Below, piece after piece: positions 7,516-16,385 of a stretch of 44,642 bases of DNA. The stretch spans positions 1-44,642 of the forward strand of contig WBUN01000039.1 of assembly GCA_008933705.1 (NCBI GenBank), in the 5' to 3' direction. Origin of the DNA: Hyphomicrobiaceae bacterium. Lineage in GTDB: Bacteria; Pseudomonadota; Alphaproteobacteria; Rhizobiales; Hyphomicrobiaceae. The notes beneath the pieces are model-generated. The model saw only the letters and a program-made list of their open reading frames with translations. It was not told the origin of the DNA and did not search any database. A program made the translations under genes and the position numbers. Each line of letters starts with the position of its first letter. Position 1 is the first letter of the stretch.

Positions 7516-8382
7516 ATGGGCAGGATCGTTGGCGCAGCAATCGTATCACACCATCCTGGACTGATGCAGAGCGAGGACATCCGGCGCCTGATGGGAGCCG
7601 GAGAAGACTCCGATCTGATCGCTGGCTACGAGCGGCTGCGCCTCAAGATCGAGTCCGTGAAGCCGGATGTCGTCGTCATCTTCGATTCGCACTGGTTCAC
7701 GACCGGCTATCACCTGCTCGATGGCGGCAAACACTTCACCGGCACGTACATTTCCGACGAGATGCCATGGTATCTCTATGGCGTGGCTTACGACTATCGT
7801 GGCCATCCGCAACTCGCCCTCGACATCGAGACCGTCTCGCGCGAGATGGGCGGTTACAACCGCGCCATCACGCACTCGGAGCTCGGACGCCAGTACGCGA
7901 CGCTCAATCTGGTCAAGAAGCTCCGCTTCGAGCTCAGCGACACGCCGGTCGTGTCGGCGAGCACCTGCCAGAACTGCAAGCCGCATCATTATGTGAAGTC
8001 CGGCGAGATCATCGGCGAGGCCATCCGCCGCAGTGATCTCAACGTGGCGCTACTGGCGTCCGGCGCACTCAGCCATCGCTTTGTCGACATCGATTGGAAG
8101 CCGAAGCACCCACGGATCTTCCACGAGAGCAACGTCTCCTCGCCCGACGCGGTCTCCAGCGACAAGAAGGCCATAGAGCTGATGAAGGACGGCCGCCACG
8201 ACACCATCCTCGAACTTTGGGACAGCCAGTTCCGTCCGCACTTCTGGGAAGGCTTCGGAGGTCACTATCTGCAGATGGTCGGCGCGTTGGGTGGTGCCGC
8301 GTGTCGCGCCAAGGGTGAGCCGCTCTCTGCCTACGAGAACGCGCGCGGAACGGGCAACATCCACGTATGGTTCGACGTCTGA
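7516..8382 (+). CDS. hpaD: 3,4-dihydroxyphenylacetate 2,3-dioxygenase
   Basis: A 288-residue class III (LigB-type) extradiol dioxygenase. It opens the ring of homoprotocatechuate next to the two hydroxyls, using non-haem iron. Seen: GAAIVSHHPGLM with the N-terminal His ligands, VVVIFDSHWF, STCQNCKPHHYV, LLASGALSHRF, and GTGNIHVWFDV at the C-terminus. ATG 7516 is preferred because AAGGAG lies about 10 nt upstream; a TTG at 7495 overlapping hpaE is less likely. It is flanked by hpaE and hpaG on the same strand, which supports the substrate. Confidence 0.87.
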   Translation: MGRIVGAAIVSHHPGLMQSEDIRRLMGAGEDSDLIAGYERLRLKIESVKPDVVVIFDSHWFTTGYHLLDGGKHFTGTYISDEMPWYLYGVAYDYRGHPQLALDIETVSREMGGYNRAITHSELGRQYATLNLVKKLRFELSDTPVVSASTCQNCKPHHYVKSGEIIGEAIRRSDLNVALLASGALSHRFVDIDWKPKHPRIFHESNVSSPDAVSSDKKAIELMKDGRHDTILELWDSQFRPHFWEGFGGHYLQMVGALGGAACRAKGEPLSAYENARGTGNIHVWFDV

Positions 8383-8392
8383 GGGCCTGGCA

Positions 8393-9343
8393 ATGAACTT
8401 CGAGTTTCCGTTCAAGGAGCTACCCGCTGTGATGCGCGGGCCCCGCGTCGAGCGCCGTCGCGCGCTCATCGGCGGCAGCGCCTTCTGGGGCACCATCGTG
8501 GAGGAGGGCGCCGAGGTCGGCAGGCTGCGTCTCGACGATGGGCGCCTCGTCGATCCGGCCTCGGTGACTTACCTGCCGCCGGTATCTCCAAGCAAGATCA
8601 TCGCCGTGCACATCTCCTACAAGTCGCGCAGTCTGGAGACGCGCAACAAGCCTAAGCCGACGGACACGCCGACCTACTTCACCAAGCCGCCGAGCTCGCT
8701 GAACGGGCACGGCGGCCAGATCCTAAAGCCGACCGATTGCCAGTACCTCAATTATGAGGGCGAGTATGCGGTCGTGATCACTCGCACATGCCGCAACGTC
8801 ACTCCTGAGGAAGCCTGGGACTACATCGAGGGGTTCTGTGCGGCCCTCGATATGGGGCTGCAGAATTTTCGCGACACCGACCAGGGCTCGATGCTGCGTG
8901 TCAAGGGTGCGGATACGCTTCTGCCGATCGGACCGGGGATTGTGCGCGGCATCAACCTTTTCGAACAGACATTGACCACTTATGTGAACGGGCAAGTCGT
9001 GCAACAGGCCCATATCGGCGACGAGACCATCTGGGGGCCGCACTACATCATCTCCGACATTGCCCGTCATATCACGCTGGCGGCGGGCGATGTGATCCTG
9101 ATGGGGACGCCTTGCCACTCGCGTAGCGTCGACCCCGGCGATGTCGTCGAGTGCGAGATCACCAGCGTCGGTCGTATCGGAGGCACCGTCACCGCGATCG
9201 AGGCCCCGCGCGCGAGCTCATTGAAAGTGGGCCATCAACCGACCGATACGCCCGAGGTGCGTCGCGTCGCGCTCGGCTTCGACGAGCGCGTGCCCGAGCA
9301 CTTCAAGGAAAATCTGCGCAAGGCGCGGGCGTCTCGGCGATGA
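8393..9343 (+). CDS. hpaG: HpaG-type fumarylacetoacetate hydrolase family isomerase/decarboxylase, single-domain
   Basis: A 316-residue FAH-fold protein. In the homoprotocatechuate pathway HpaG decarboxylates the oxalocrotonate-type product and isomerises the resulting dienoate. Seen: PSKIIAVHISYKSR, YFTKPPSSLNGHGG, LNYEGEYAVVITR (the acidic metal ligands) and GDVILMGTPCHSRSVDPGDV. It has one catalytic domain, whereas the enteric HpaG is a fused two-domain protein of about 430 residues. A second copy or a separate isomerase would therefore be needed and is not in the window. The stop overlaps the next start (ATGA), showing translational coupling. Confidence 0.82.
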   Translation: MNFEFPFKELPAVMRGPRVERRRALIGGSAFWGTIVEEGAEVGRLRLDDGRLVDPASVTYLPPVSPSKIIAVHISYKSRSLETRNKPKPTDTPTYFTKPPSSLNGHGGQILKPTDCQYLNYEGEYAVVITRTCRNVTPEEAWDYIEGFCAALDMGLQNFRDTDQGSMLRVKGADTLLPIGPGIVRGINLFEQTLTTYVNGQVVQQAHIGDETIWGPHYIISDIARHITLAAGDVILMGTPCHSRSVDPGDVVECEITSVGRIGGTVTAIEAPRASSLKVGHQPTDTPEVRRVALGFDERVPEHFKENLRKARASRR

Positions 9344-10324
9344 GGGTCTGCATCGTCGGTGCCGGCGCCATTGGTAGCGTCATCGGTGCCCGTCTCGCCG
9401 CTCGCGGAACGGCTCGTGTCGCTGTAGTCGCGCGGCGCGACGCTCGACGCGCTCCGAAAGAGCGGCTGGCAGCTCAGGGCTGCCACCGGAGACGTCGACG
9501 GCCCGGTGCACGCGAGCCACGATCCGGCCGACCTCGGGCATCAGGATGTCGTCTTCATCACTGTGAAGGCTCCAGCATGGCCCGAAATGGCCCGAACAAT
9601 TTCCCCGCTGATCGGACCATCCACCATTGTCGTGCCGGTCATGAACGGTGTGCCGTGGTGGTTCTGCAACGGAGTAGCCGGCTTCGAGGGTGTCGGACTG
9701 GAGAGTGTCGATCCTGGCGGTGCCATTGCCCAAGCCATCCCCTTCGAGCACATTGTCGGCTGTGTCGTACACGCGAGCGCGAGTCAAGTCGCACCCGGCC
9801 TCGTCGACGGGAAGATGTGGGACAGGGCTATCCTTGGCGAGCCGTGTGGCGGCGAAAGCGACCGTGCAGGTGCGGTCGCGGCCTTGTTATCCGACGCGGG
9901 CTGCACCGCGGTTCAAACGCCGCATGTGCGTACGGAGATCTGGTACAAGCTGTTGGGCAATCTCACGATGAACCCCGTCAGCGCGATAACGGGCGCGACG
10001 ATCGACCGGATCCTGGGCGAACCTCTCGTGCGCGCTTTCTGCTCGGCGGCGATGCGGGAAGCGGCCGAAATCGGCGCGCGTATCGAACGCAGCATCGAGC
10101 AGGACCCCGAGGATCGTCATGAGGTGACCGCCAAGCTGGGCGCATTCGAGACGTCGATGCTACAGGACGCGGAGGCAGGCCGAGCTCTGGAGCTCGACGC
10201 CATCGTCGCGGCCGTCCGGGAGATCGGCCGCGGTGTCGATGTGGCGACGCCGAACATCGACGCGCTTCCCGGTCTGGCACCCCTGTTTGGGCGCGTGAGG
10301 GGCCTTTATCCGGACGAACACTGA
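9340..10324 (+). pseudogene. 2-dehydropantoate 2-reductase-like gene, frameshifted
   Basis: From ATG 9340 the frame gives MRVCIVGAGAIGSVIGARLA, the NAD(P)-binding start of the PanE/ApbA family. After VAVVAR near 9430 the match moves one frame (GATLDALRKSGWQL and onward), continuing to the family's helical C-terminal domain (EIWYKLLGNLTMNPVSAIT, LELDAIVAAVREIGR) and ending at 10324. One base is missing in a GC-rich run at 9430-9434. Without the shift the product would be about 327 residues, the normal length. In this operon it probably reduced a 2-oxo acid from the pathway and need not be the pantothenate enzyme. The start overlaps the hpaG stop. It is either recent decay or a sequencing error. 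Confidence 0.8.
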
Positions 10325-10403
10325 GGACGCGCCCGGGGGGCTGCTTCCGCACTGGCGTTCGTCGACCGATAGCTGGGCAAGTGGGCTCGAGAGGCAAAGG
10401 TGG

Positions 10404-11222
10404 ATGACGATGGGGCAGATACTCTTCATTCCACATGGCGGTGGGCCGCTCCCACTCCTGGGGGATCCGGGCTACGCCCGGCTGGCTGCTGCGCTGCGGG
10501 AGCTGGGCGCTGCAGTCGCCGGTGCCAAGGCGATCATCGTGGTGACGGCCCATTGGGAGGCGGCGCGGCCGCGCCTGACGAGCGCTGCCCAGCCCCAGCT
10601 CCTCTACGATTACTATGGCTTCCCCGAGGAGGCCTACCGGATCAAGTATGGGGCGCCGGGTGCGCCTGCGCTGGCCGAGGCCGTGGTGCAGGCCCTCGCC
10701 GGCAAGGGCATTGCCGCCGATCTCGATCCTGATCGTGGCTTCGACCACGGGACGTTCGTGCCCATGGCGCTGATCCGGCCCGAGGCCGACATTCCGATCC
10801 TGCAGATGTCGATCCTGTCATCACTGGATCCGGCACTGCACCTCGCATTGGGGCGGGCGCTTGCGCCTCTCCTTCGGGACGACGTCTTGCTCATCGGGTC
10901 CGGCTTCAGCTTTCACAATCTCAAAGCTCTTCAAGGTCGGGTTAGCGCCCAAGAGATGCAGGAAGGTCCCCCGCTGGCGATTGCTTTCCACGATTGGCTG
11001 GATAGGGCCGTCTGCGCGCCGGACCTCGATCCGGAAAGGCGCAGCGAGCTGCTCCTCTCATGGGAGAACGCCCCCGGAGCGCGCTTCAGCCACCCGCGCG
11101 AGGAGCATCTCCTGCCGCTGCACGTCTGCATCGGCGCGGCCGAGGCGACGGGCATGACGGCGAGCCGGTTTTTCGGGGAGCCCGTGAAGGGATACCAGGC
11201 GTCGGGTTACCATTGGCGTTGA
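10404..11222 (+). CDS. DODA-type extradiol aromatic ring-opening dioxygenase
   Basis: About 272 residues, a class III extradiol dioxygenase of the 4,5-DOPA dioxygenase (YgiD-like) group, which is distinct from HpaD. Ligand motifs seen: FIPHGGGPLPLLGD (N-terminal His), IIVVTAHWEAARP (His before Trp), GFDHGTFVPMALI and SHPREEHLLPLHV. These enzymes cleave catechols next to the hydroxyl pair using zinc or iron. ATG 10404 and ATG 10410 are both possible; AAAGGTGG at 10396-10403 fits 10410 better. Last gene of the rightward hpa operon, convergent with the patatin remnant. Substrate unknown; another substituted catechol from the same pathway is likely. Confidence 0.8.
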   Translation: MTMGQILFIPHGGGPLPLLGDPGYARLAAALRELGAAVAGAKAIIVVTAHWEAARPRLTSAAQPQLLYDYYGFPEEAYRIKYGAPGAPALAEAVVQALAGKGIAADLDPDRGFDHGTFVPMALIRPEADIPILQMSILSSLDPALHLALGRALAPLLRDDVLLIGSGFSFHNLKALQGRVSAQEMQEGPPLAIAFHDWLDRAVCAPDLDPERRSELLLSWENAPGARFSHPREEHLLPLHVCIGAAEATGMTASRFFGEPVKGYQASGYHWR

Positions 11223-11328
11223 CAGCGGGGCCCGCCAAGTCCTGCATCCCGGGGTGCCCTTCTCGTATGTCCATGCCAAAGTGTTTTCGGTGGACTTTGG
11301 TGGAACTCCCTGTTTGAAGGGATCGCCG

Positions 11329-12382
11329 TCAGTGGCGTGGCCTTGCCACGGCATCCGCCAGCCCCGGATATGTGGCTTTCCATTCTTTGCCCATGCGACC
11401 CTGGCGATAGGCGAAGAGGAACAGAGATTTCACGTAGTCCATGTCGAAGAGCGCTTGGGGCATCAGCCCCAGCCGCTCGTTTATCGAGGCGATCCGGAAG
11501 CTGCCACTGGTAGCGAGCGCGTGCTTCACGATGTCGTAGGCGGGAACGACGTGCGGTCTGCCGGTGGCAACGCGACCGGCGTTCGCCCGAGCCAGAATGA
11601 AGTCGACGCTCTCGTCGGGGCAGATGACGCCGTTGTGAATCAGGTAGTAGCGCGCACCGCTCTCTCCGCGCTGCGCGATCACGGGCGCAAACAGGAAGGG
11701 CTCTTCCGATCCGGGAGCTCGAAAAATGAAGTTCCGCGTCGCGATGATGCCGGCCTGAACCGGGGCCGGGATGACGGCTGGCCGCAAGACGGCCGATATC
11801 CCAGACGGTCTCGGGGCGGGCGGCCGATCCGGGGAGCGCAACGATCAGGCGCCGTCCGCCCTCGTGCTCGCGCGCGATCTCTTCAAGCACTTGGTCATCG
11901 AGATAGTACGAAGCGCGTGCGGCCATCTCCGTGAGATCGCTCAAGGTGCAATTGAAGATGTCGGCGATTGCCTGATCGGCAGCCGGTCCGATGAATGCAA
12001 AGGGCGCGATCAACGCGCTCATGTCCACGCCGGTTACGGCGGCAAATCGCGGGCGCCGGCCGGTTTCGCCCCACCCGACGAGCAGGCCAGCGGCGTAGGC
12101 CGCCTTCAACGTGCCGCCCGACATCAGGAGCACATCACGCTCGTCGCCGGTGCGGCCTGCCAGCTGCGCGCGTTCCCCGGCCCCCGGATTTGCGGAGACC
12201 GCCATGGCTTCTTCGACCGTCTCCGGCATCGGCGCGCTCCAGCATCGTCGCCTGCCGTCAGCGAGCGGCCACGATTTCGCAGGTCCCTCGCCGCGCTGCG
12301 CCTGCGCGAGGGCATCGTTGACGGTCGGGAGTACGAGCACTGCGAACAAGGCCAGGCACGAACTAAGCCATGGATTTGACAT
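11329..12382 (-). pseudogene. Patatin-like phospholipase, degenerate
   Basis: The frame from 12382 starts with a signal peptide (SSCLALFAVLVLPTVNDALA) and continues through VLLMSGGTLKAAYAAGLLVG and TGVDMSALIAPFAF to about 11780. The C-terminal part (RYYLIHNGVICP, FDMDYVKSLFLFAYRQGRMG) continues in another frame to 11329. In intact relatives the first motif is a glycine-rich oxyanion loop and the second is GVSTGAL with the nucleophilic Ser. Here the serine position is Asp, and no DGG/DGA catalytic aspartate motif is visible. Combined with the frameshift this is a dead gene. It is the last member of the leftward operon. Confidence 0.7.
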
Positions 12383-12444
12383 TCAGTCCTTTGCAGCACG
12401 TCGCTTGTGGATATCAGGCGAGGACGCCATGCCCTGGCGCGCTT

Positions 12445-12903
12445 TCAGAACATGCTGTTAGGGTTGGCACGCGGAATGTTGGGGCCAACCCAAGGGGCCG
12501 CGTTCTTCGAATCGCCCACCAGTTGCAGCGTGTCCCAATGTTCGATGGCCTTTCCGTCGGCGTCCATCCTGTAGATGTCGACCCCCGCGACGCCCGTATC
12601 GTCAGGATTATCGTTGAACAGATTCAGGAAATTCACATGCGCCCACACATAGTCGCCGACAGCGATGATGCGATGGACGACGACGCGAGCGTTGGCGCGC
12701 TCGCGCGTCACTTGGTCGAAGTATTTTCTGAGTGCCTCTGAGCCGTCCGCGATCAGCGGGTTGTGCTGGATATACCCGGGGCTGACAAACCTGGCTGCGG
12801 TTTCCTCAGACTTCTTCTGGTTGATCATCAGATCATAGAGGGCGAGGACATTGTCCTTGTTGCGCACAGCGCGGCTATCGTTGGGGTCTACAAGTACGAT
12901 CAT
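12445..12903 (-). CDS. SnoaL-like / NTF2-fold protein
   Basis: 152 residues with the pattern of SnoaL-like polyketide-cyclase-fold proteins: NKDNVLALYDLMINQKK, YIQHNPLIADGSEALRKYF, RIIAVGDYVWAHVNF and DIYRMDADGKAIEHWDTLQ. Members with the YIQHNP and EHWD motifs are widespread and mostly of unknown function; some take part in aldol-type reactions. It lies 33 nt downstream of the SDR gene on the same strand and belongs to the azoR-DoxX-pirin operon. No enzymatic role can be assigned from sequence. Confidence 0.75.
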   Translation of the reverse strand: MIVLVDPNDSRAVRNKDNVLALYDLMINQKKSEETAARFVSPGYIQHNPLIADGSEALRKYFDQVTRERANARVVVHRIIAVGDYVWAHVNFLNLFNDNPDDTGVAGVDIYRMDADGKAIEHWDTLQLVGDSKNAAPWVGPNIPRANPNSMF

Positions 12904-12936
12904 GGGCGAGGCTCCATCTGAATTCTCTGGGTGGCT

Positions 12937-13797
12937 TTAGCTCAGGCCGACAAGCTGCAGGCGCAGGGCGTCCTGCTCGGCATCAGACGTCTCGCGCACC
13001 GTGCGAAGCATCTCTTCCGCGTCCGGGCCTACCGGCGCGCGGCTCGGTGGCGGGACCTGCTCCGCCAACTCGATCACTGTGCGGGCTGCGGCGGCCGAGT
13101 CGAGCCCGCTGCTCTGCATGCGGTTGAGCGTGTTTGAGAAGGTCTCAAACGCATCTCCGTGGAGGTCGCGCTGCCCGGGAGTCATCCCGTCGGCAACGCG
13201 CGAAAGCGCCGCGGCCGTTCTTGCCGGACCGCCGGTCTTCATATTCCCCGCCGCTGCGATGACGACGTCGATGCCAAAGCGGTTCAGTTCGGCGCGGTAG
13301 ACGGTCGCGAATACCTCCATTGCCGCCTTCGAGGCCCCGGAGGGCCCGTTGAAGGGAAGCGGAAGGCTGGCCGTCCAGGTGCTGACTTGCACAATGCGGC
13401 CGCGTGCTTTCCGGAGCGCCGGCAGGAATGCGCTCATGACCGACAAGGCGCCGAAAACATTGACTTCGAATTCGTGCCGAATGGCGTCGAGCGGCAGGAT
13501 CTCCAGTGGTCCGGGAGTGAGAATGCCCGCATTGCTGATCAGGAGATCGAGGCCGCTATCGCCAAGCGCCTCCGACACGCCATCGGCCCACGCCTTCACG
13601 TCATTTTCTTTGGTGATGTCGCACACCGTCAGGCTGACACGCCCTTCGGAAGCATCCTTGAGGTCTTCGACCTCCGCCGCGGACATGGCCGTCCCGAAGA
13701 CGACGTAGCCCCTGGCGGCGAGCCCGAGGGCGATATCGCGGCCAAGGCCGCCGCCGGCGCCGGTGATCGCTGCGGATCGTGGTGCGGAGCTTGTCAT
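12937..13797 (-). CDS. Short-chain dehydrogenase/reductase lacking the catalytic tyrosine
   Basis: 286 residues with the SDR cofactor motif AAITGAGGGLGRDIALGL near the N-terminus and the NAG motif in LDLLISNAGILTPG. The active-site region keeps VQVSTWTASLP and an ASK (GPSGASKAAMEVF), but the residue four before the Lys, normally Tyr, is Ser. The classical catalytic tetrad is therefore incomplete, and the protein may be inactive as an oxidoreductase or use another mechanism. ATG 13797 is chosen for its AGGGAGA Shine-Dalgarno, and it overlaps the stop of the upstream NmrA-like gene. Part of the leftward operon. Confidence 0.82.
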   Translation of the reverse strand: MTSSAPRSAAITGAGGGLGRDIALGLAARGYVVFGTAMSAAEVEDLKDASEGRVSLTVCDITKENDVKAWADGVSEALGDSGLDLLISNAGILTPGPLEILPLDAIRHEFEVNVFGALSVMSAFLPALRKARGRIVQVSTWTASLPLPFNGPSGASKAAMEVFATVYRAELNRFGIDVVIAAAGNMKTGGPARTAAALSRVADGMTPGQRDLHGDAFETFSNTLNRMQSSGLDSAAAARTVIELAEQVPPPSRAPVGPDAEEMLRTVRETSDAEQDALRLQLVGLS

Positions 13798-14702
13798 CGC
13801 GCATTCTCCCTTGGAATTGCAGTCATGTTTCCAGCAATCGAGGAGGAGCCTTTGTTTGCGGAGAGCCAATCGGAGAAGCGCAGCAGCTCCGGTTGCCGCG
13901 TCCGCAGGGCGGCGATGTCAGCCCTGTAGCCCTCGCTGCCGAACCACGCGAACATCTTGAGGATGTCGCCGGGCAGCGCGCGCAGAAGCAGCCGGGGAAC
14001 AGGAACCGGAAGGCCAGCGTACCAGCCGCGTGCTTTGAACGCCGCCACGAATTCACTACGGGTCAGCTCGTCGCCGGCGATCTCCTCAGCTGTGCCGATG
14101 AAGACTTGAGGATCGGCGAAAGCACGTGCGACCCATTTTCCGATGTCGTCGACCGCGATCATCTGCAGCTTCTTGTCTTTCGGCACATAGCTGCGCATCA
14201 GCGCCATCAGCACCGTTCGCAGCGACGGCATGATGAAGTTGTCCATGAAGAAGACCGGCCGGACCACGGTCGCCGGCAGGCCAATCCGGCGAATGTGTTC
14301 CTCGATCCGCCACTTGCTGTCGAAATGAGGCACAGCCGATTGCCGATCCGCGCCGCCCACAGAAGCGTAGATGAAGTGCGCGATGCCGGCGGCCAGCGCC
14401 GCATCCGCAACGGCAATACCGCGCTTGGTCTCGACCTCGCCGCCCTGGTCGCTACCCTGGACGGAAAAGACGCCATGTGCACCTTTGAAAGCGGTCAGCA
14501 GCGACTTTGGATCGTCCATGTTGGCTGCAACCACTTCGAAGCCGCGGCCTGCGAGACCGCGCGCCGCCTCGGAGTGTAGATCTCTGGAAACGGTGCGGAT
14601 ACGCCACTGGCTATCGGCGGCAAGGGCGCGGGTCACCGCTCCCCCCTGTTGCCCGGTCGCGCCAAGGACAACGATTGTTCTTGGAGGCTTTATATCGGCC
14701 AT
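13794..14702 (-). CDS. NmrA/HSCARG-family NAD(P)-binding protein
   Basis: 302 residues, an atypical SDR of the NmrA-like group. The N-terminus has TIVVLGATGQQGGAVTRAL (GxxGxxG cofactor site), then FEVVAANMDDPKSL, VFSVQ, FIYASVGGADR and a long C-terminal half. Such proteins bind NADP(H) and act as redox sensors or quinone reductases (QorB-like). The ATG at 14702 is preferred to the GTG at 14708. It overlaps the SDR start, so the two are translationally coupled. Its place beside azoreductase and DoxX suggests a response to electrophiles or quinones. Confidence 0.82.
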   Translation of the reverse strand: MADIKPPRTIVVLGATGQQGGAVTRALAADSQWRIRTVSRDLHSEAARGLAGRGFEVVAANMDDPKSLLTAFKGAHGVFSVQGSDQGGEVETKRGIAVADAALAAGIAHFIYASVGGADRQSAVPHFDSKWRIEEHIRRIGLPATVVRPVFFMDNFIMPSLRTVLMALMRSYVPKDKKLQMIAVDDIGKWVARAFADPQVFIGTAEEIAGDELTRSEFVAAFKARGWYAGLPVPVPRLLLRALPGDILKMFAWFGSEGYRADIAALRTRQPELLRFSDWLSANKGSSSIAGNMTAIPRENAR

Positions 14703-14799
14703 GTTCACTCGGTGAAAAACAGGTTTCTGGGGAGCGGAATGACCAGTCAGGACTCAGTCATCCCGCTCCAGTCTGCGGCTGTGTCGGCGAACCATCGGA

Positions 14800-15378
14800 C
14801 TAGGTCGCAAGGCCCATCAGCTTGCTCAGCGCCTGCCCCCGGGGGGTGGTCCAATCGATGGCCAGCTCGGATATGATCTGCGCAGTGGAGGTCATGACGG
14901 CGCCGGCCTGCTCCATGCGGCGCAGCGCGGCATCATCCCCCATCTTGGTGAACGATGCCGAAGCGTCAGTGACGACCTGCACCTCATAACCCTCGTCCAG
15001 CAACTGGAGGACCGGAAACACCACACAGACCTCGGTGGTGATGCCGGCAACCACCACTTTCTTCCGACCCGTGGCTTTGACCGCCTTGTTGAAGTTTGCG
15101 TCGTGCATCGCATTGACGATCCCGGCGCGCTTGATCCGATCGGCGAATGCCCTTGGCGCGATTTCCTTGAACTCCGGCAGCAGAGGCCCCTGAATGTTTT
15201 CCTCCATGCTGGAGGTGAGCACGAGCGGCATGCCGACGGCCGTGGCGATCTTTGCGAGCTGCAGCGCGTTCCTCTTCACCTCGTCGAGGTTGTGGGAATG
15301 CGTCCACGACATCGTGCCGACCTGATGGTCGATCAGCAGCATCGCGGCATTCTCTGGGGTGTAGACATTGCTGTGCAT
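14800..15378 (-). CDS. Isochorismatase-like cysteine hydrolase (YcaC type)
   Basis: 192 residues. The catalytic triad is visible: Asp in AAMLLIDHQVGTM, Lys in KATGRKKVVVAGI, and the nucleophilic Cys after the cis-peptide region in GITTEVCVVFPVLQLLDEG. This matches the YcaC-related group of isochorismatase-fold hydrolases, whose substrates are mostly unknown amides. A strong Shine-Dalgarno (AAAGGAG) precedes ATG 15378. It lies between the pirin and NmrA-like genes on the same strand. Confidence 0.85.
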   Translation of the reverse strand: MHSNVYTPENAAMLLIDHQVGTMSWTHSHNLDEVKRNALQLAKIATAVGMPLVLTSSMEENIQGPLLPEFKEIAPRAFADRIKRAGIVNAMHDANFNKAVKATGRKKVVVAGITTEVCVVFPVLQLLDEGYEVQVVTDASASFTKMGDDAALRRMEQAGAVMTSTAQIISELAIDWTTPRGQALSKLMGLAT

Positions 15379-15450
15379 GGCTCGCTCCTTTCAAAGGTCT
15401 TCATCGACCGGATTGGGATTTTTGGAGCCCCATCCGGCCCAGTTTCTGGT

Positions 15451-16359
15451 TCAGCGAAACACCGGGACCGTCCCTGACGCCGTGCTCCGGTCTCCTTGCT
15501 CTTTCAATCGCCGGCCGAGCTCAGCGATGCGCCGTTCTCCGCGCGCGAGCGCTTCGGCGGACGTATGAACTGAGTAATTGCCGAGATGCAGGGTATGGGG
15601 GTGCGGTACGGCAGAGCCCAAGACGAAAACGGTGTCTTCGCCACCGGTCGCGCGCAGTGGAATCGGTGCCTCGCCTTCCTCGAAGATCACCATTTCGCCG
15701 GCAGCGACGGGCGTGTCGGCTTGCAACGCGCCTTTGGCGAGTGCCAGCCAACCGACGCTATGGCCCGCGGGCGGCTGGTAGCTCCAGGTCTCGCCGGGGC
15801 GGACGGTGACGAGCAGGTAGTTCACCCCGTCGAACGCAGGCACGGGGCTTTGAAGACCCTCATAGCTGCCGACGATGACATGTGCGGGCCCGGCGCGCCG
15901 CATGGCCTGCGCTTCGATATAACGGCTTTCCGGATCCGCATTTTCGAGCTCGGGTGGCAGCGCCAGCCACAGCTGGAAGCCCTGAATGCGCGATACATCG
16001 CCCGGAGACATTTCCTTGCCGTGCCACACGCCGCCGCCGGCGCGCATCCATTCGACGCCGCCATAGGCGATGGAGCCGGACCCAATGGCCGGATCGTCAT
16101 ATCGCATGTGGCCCTCGGTGAAGACCGTCACGGTGGCGACGCCGGAGTGGGGATGGATGGGCATGCCGCCACCCGATGCCATCGAACGGATGGTCACGCG
16201 ATCCGCCTCGAAGATGTCGAAGAACACGAAGGGCTTCAGTATCTGTCCGAGATCGGACGGGCTCATCAACCGGGTGATGAAGCCATGGCCGTTGCCGCGG
16301 GTACGTCGTACGATCCGACGCATCGAGGCTTTCACTGCATTCGTCTCACTCTTGGTCAT
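15451..16359 (-). CDS. Pirin-family protein (bicupin)
   Basis: About 302 residues. The N-terminal cupin has the pirin metal site pattern: PIHPHSGVATVTVFTEG (two His), WMRAGGGVWHGKEMSP (His and Glu). The C-terminal pirin domain includes YLLVTVRPGETWSYQPPAGH and EGEAPIPL. Bacterial pirins are iron-binding proteins, some with quercetin 2,3-dioxygenase activity. The ATG at 16359 is preferred over the GTG at 16362; AAAGGAA lies upstream. Third gene of the operon after azoR and DoxX, a combination often under an HxlR or LysR regulator. Confidence 0.85.
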   Translation of the reverse strand: MTKSETNAVKASMRRIVRRTRGNGHGFITRLMSPSDLGQILKPFVFFDIFEADRVTIRSMASGGGMPIHPHSGVATVTVFTEGHMRYDDPAIGSGSIAYGGVEWMRAGGGVWHGKEMSPGDVSRIQGFQLWLALPPELENADPESRYIEAQAMRRAGPAHVIVGSYEGLQSPVPAFDGVNYLLVTVRPGETWSYQPPAGHSVGWLALAKGALQADTPVAAGEMVIFEEGEAPIPLRATGGEDTVFVLGSAVPHPHTLHLGNYSVHTSAEALARGERRIAELGRRLKEQGDRSTASGTVPVFR

Positions 16360-16385
16360 CACTACGTTCCTTTCCGATTGCTCTT

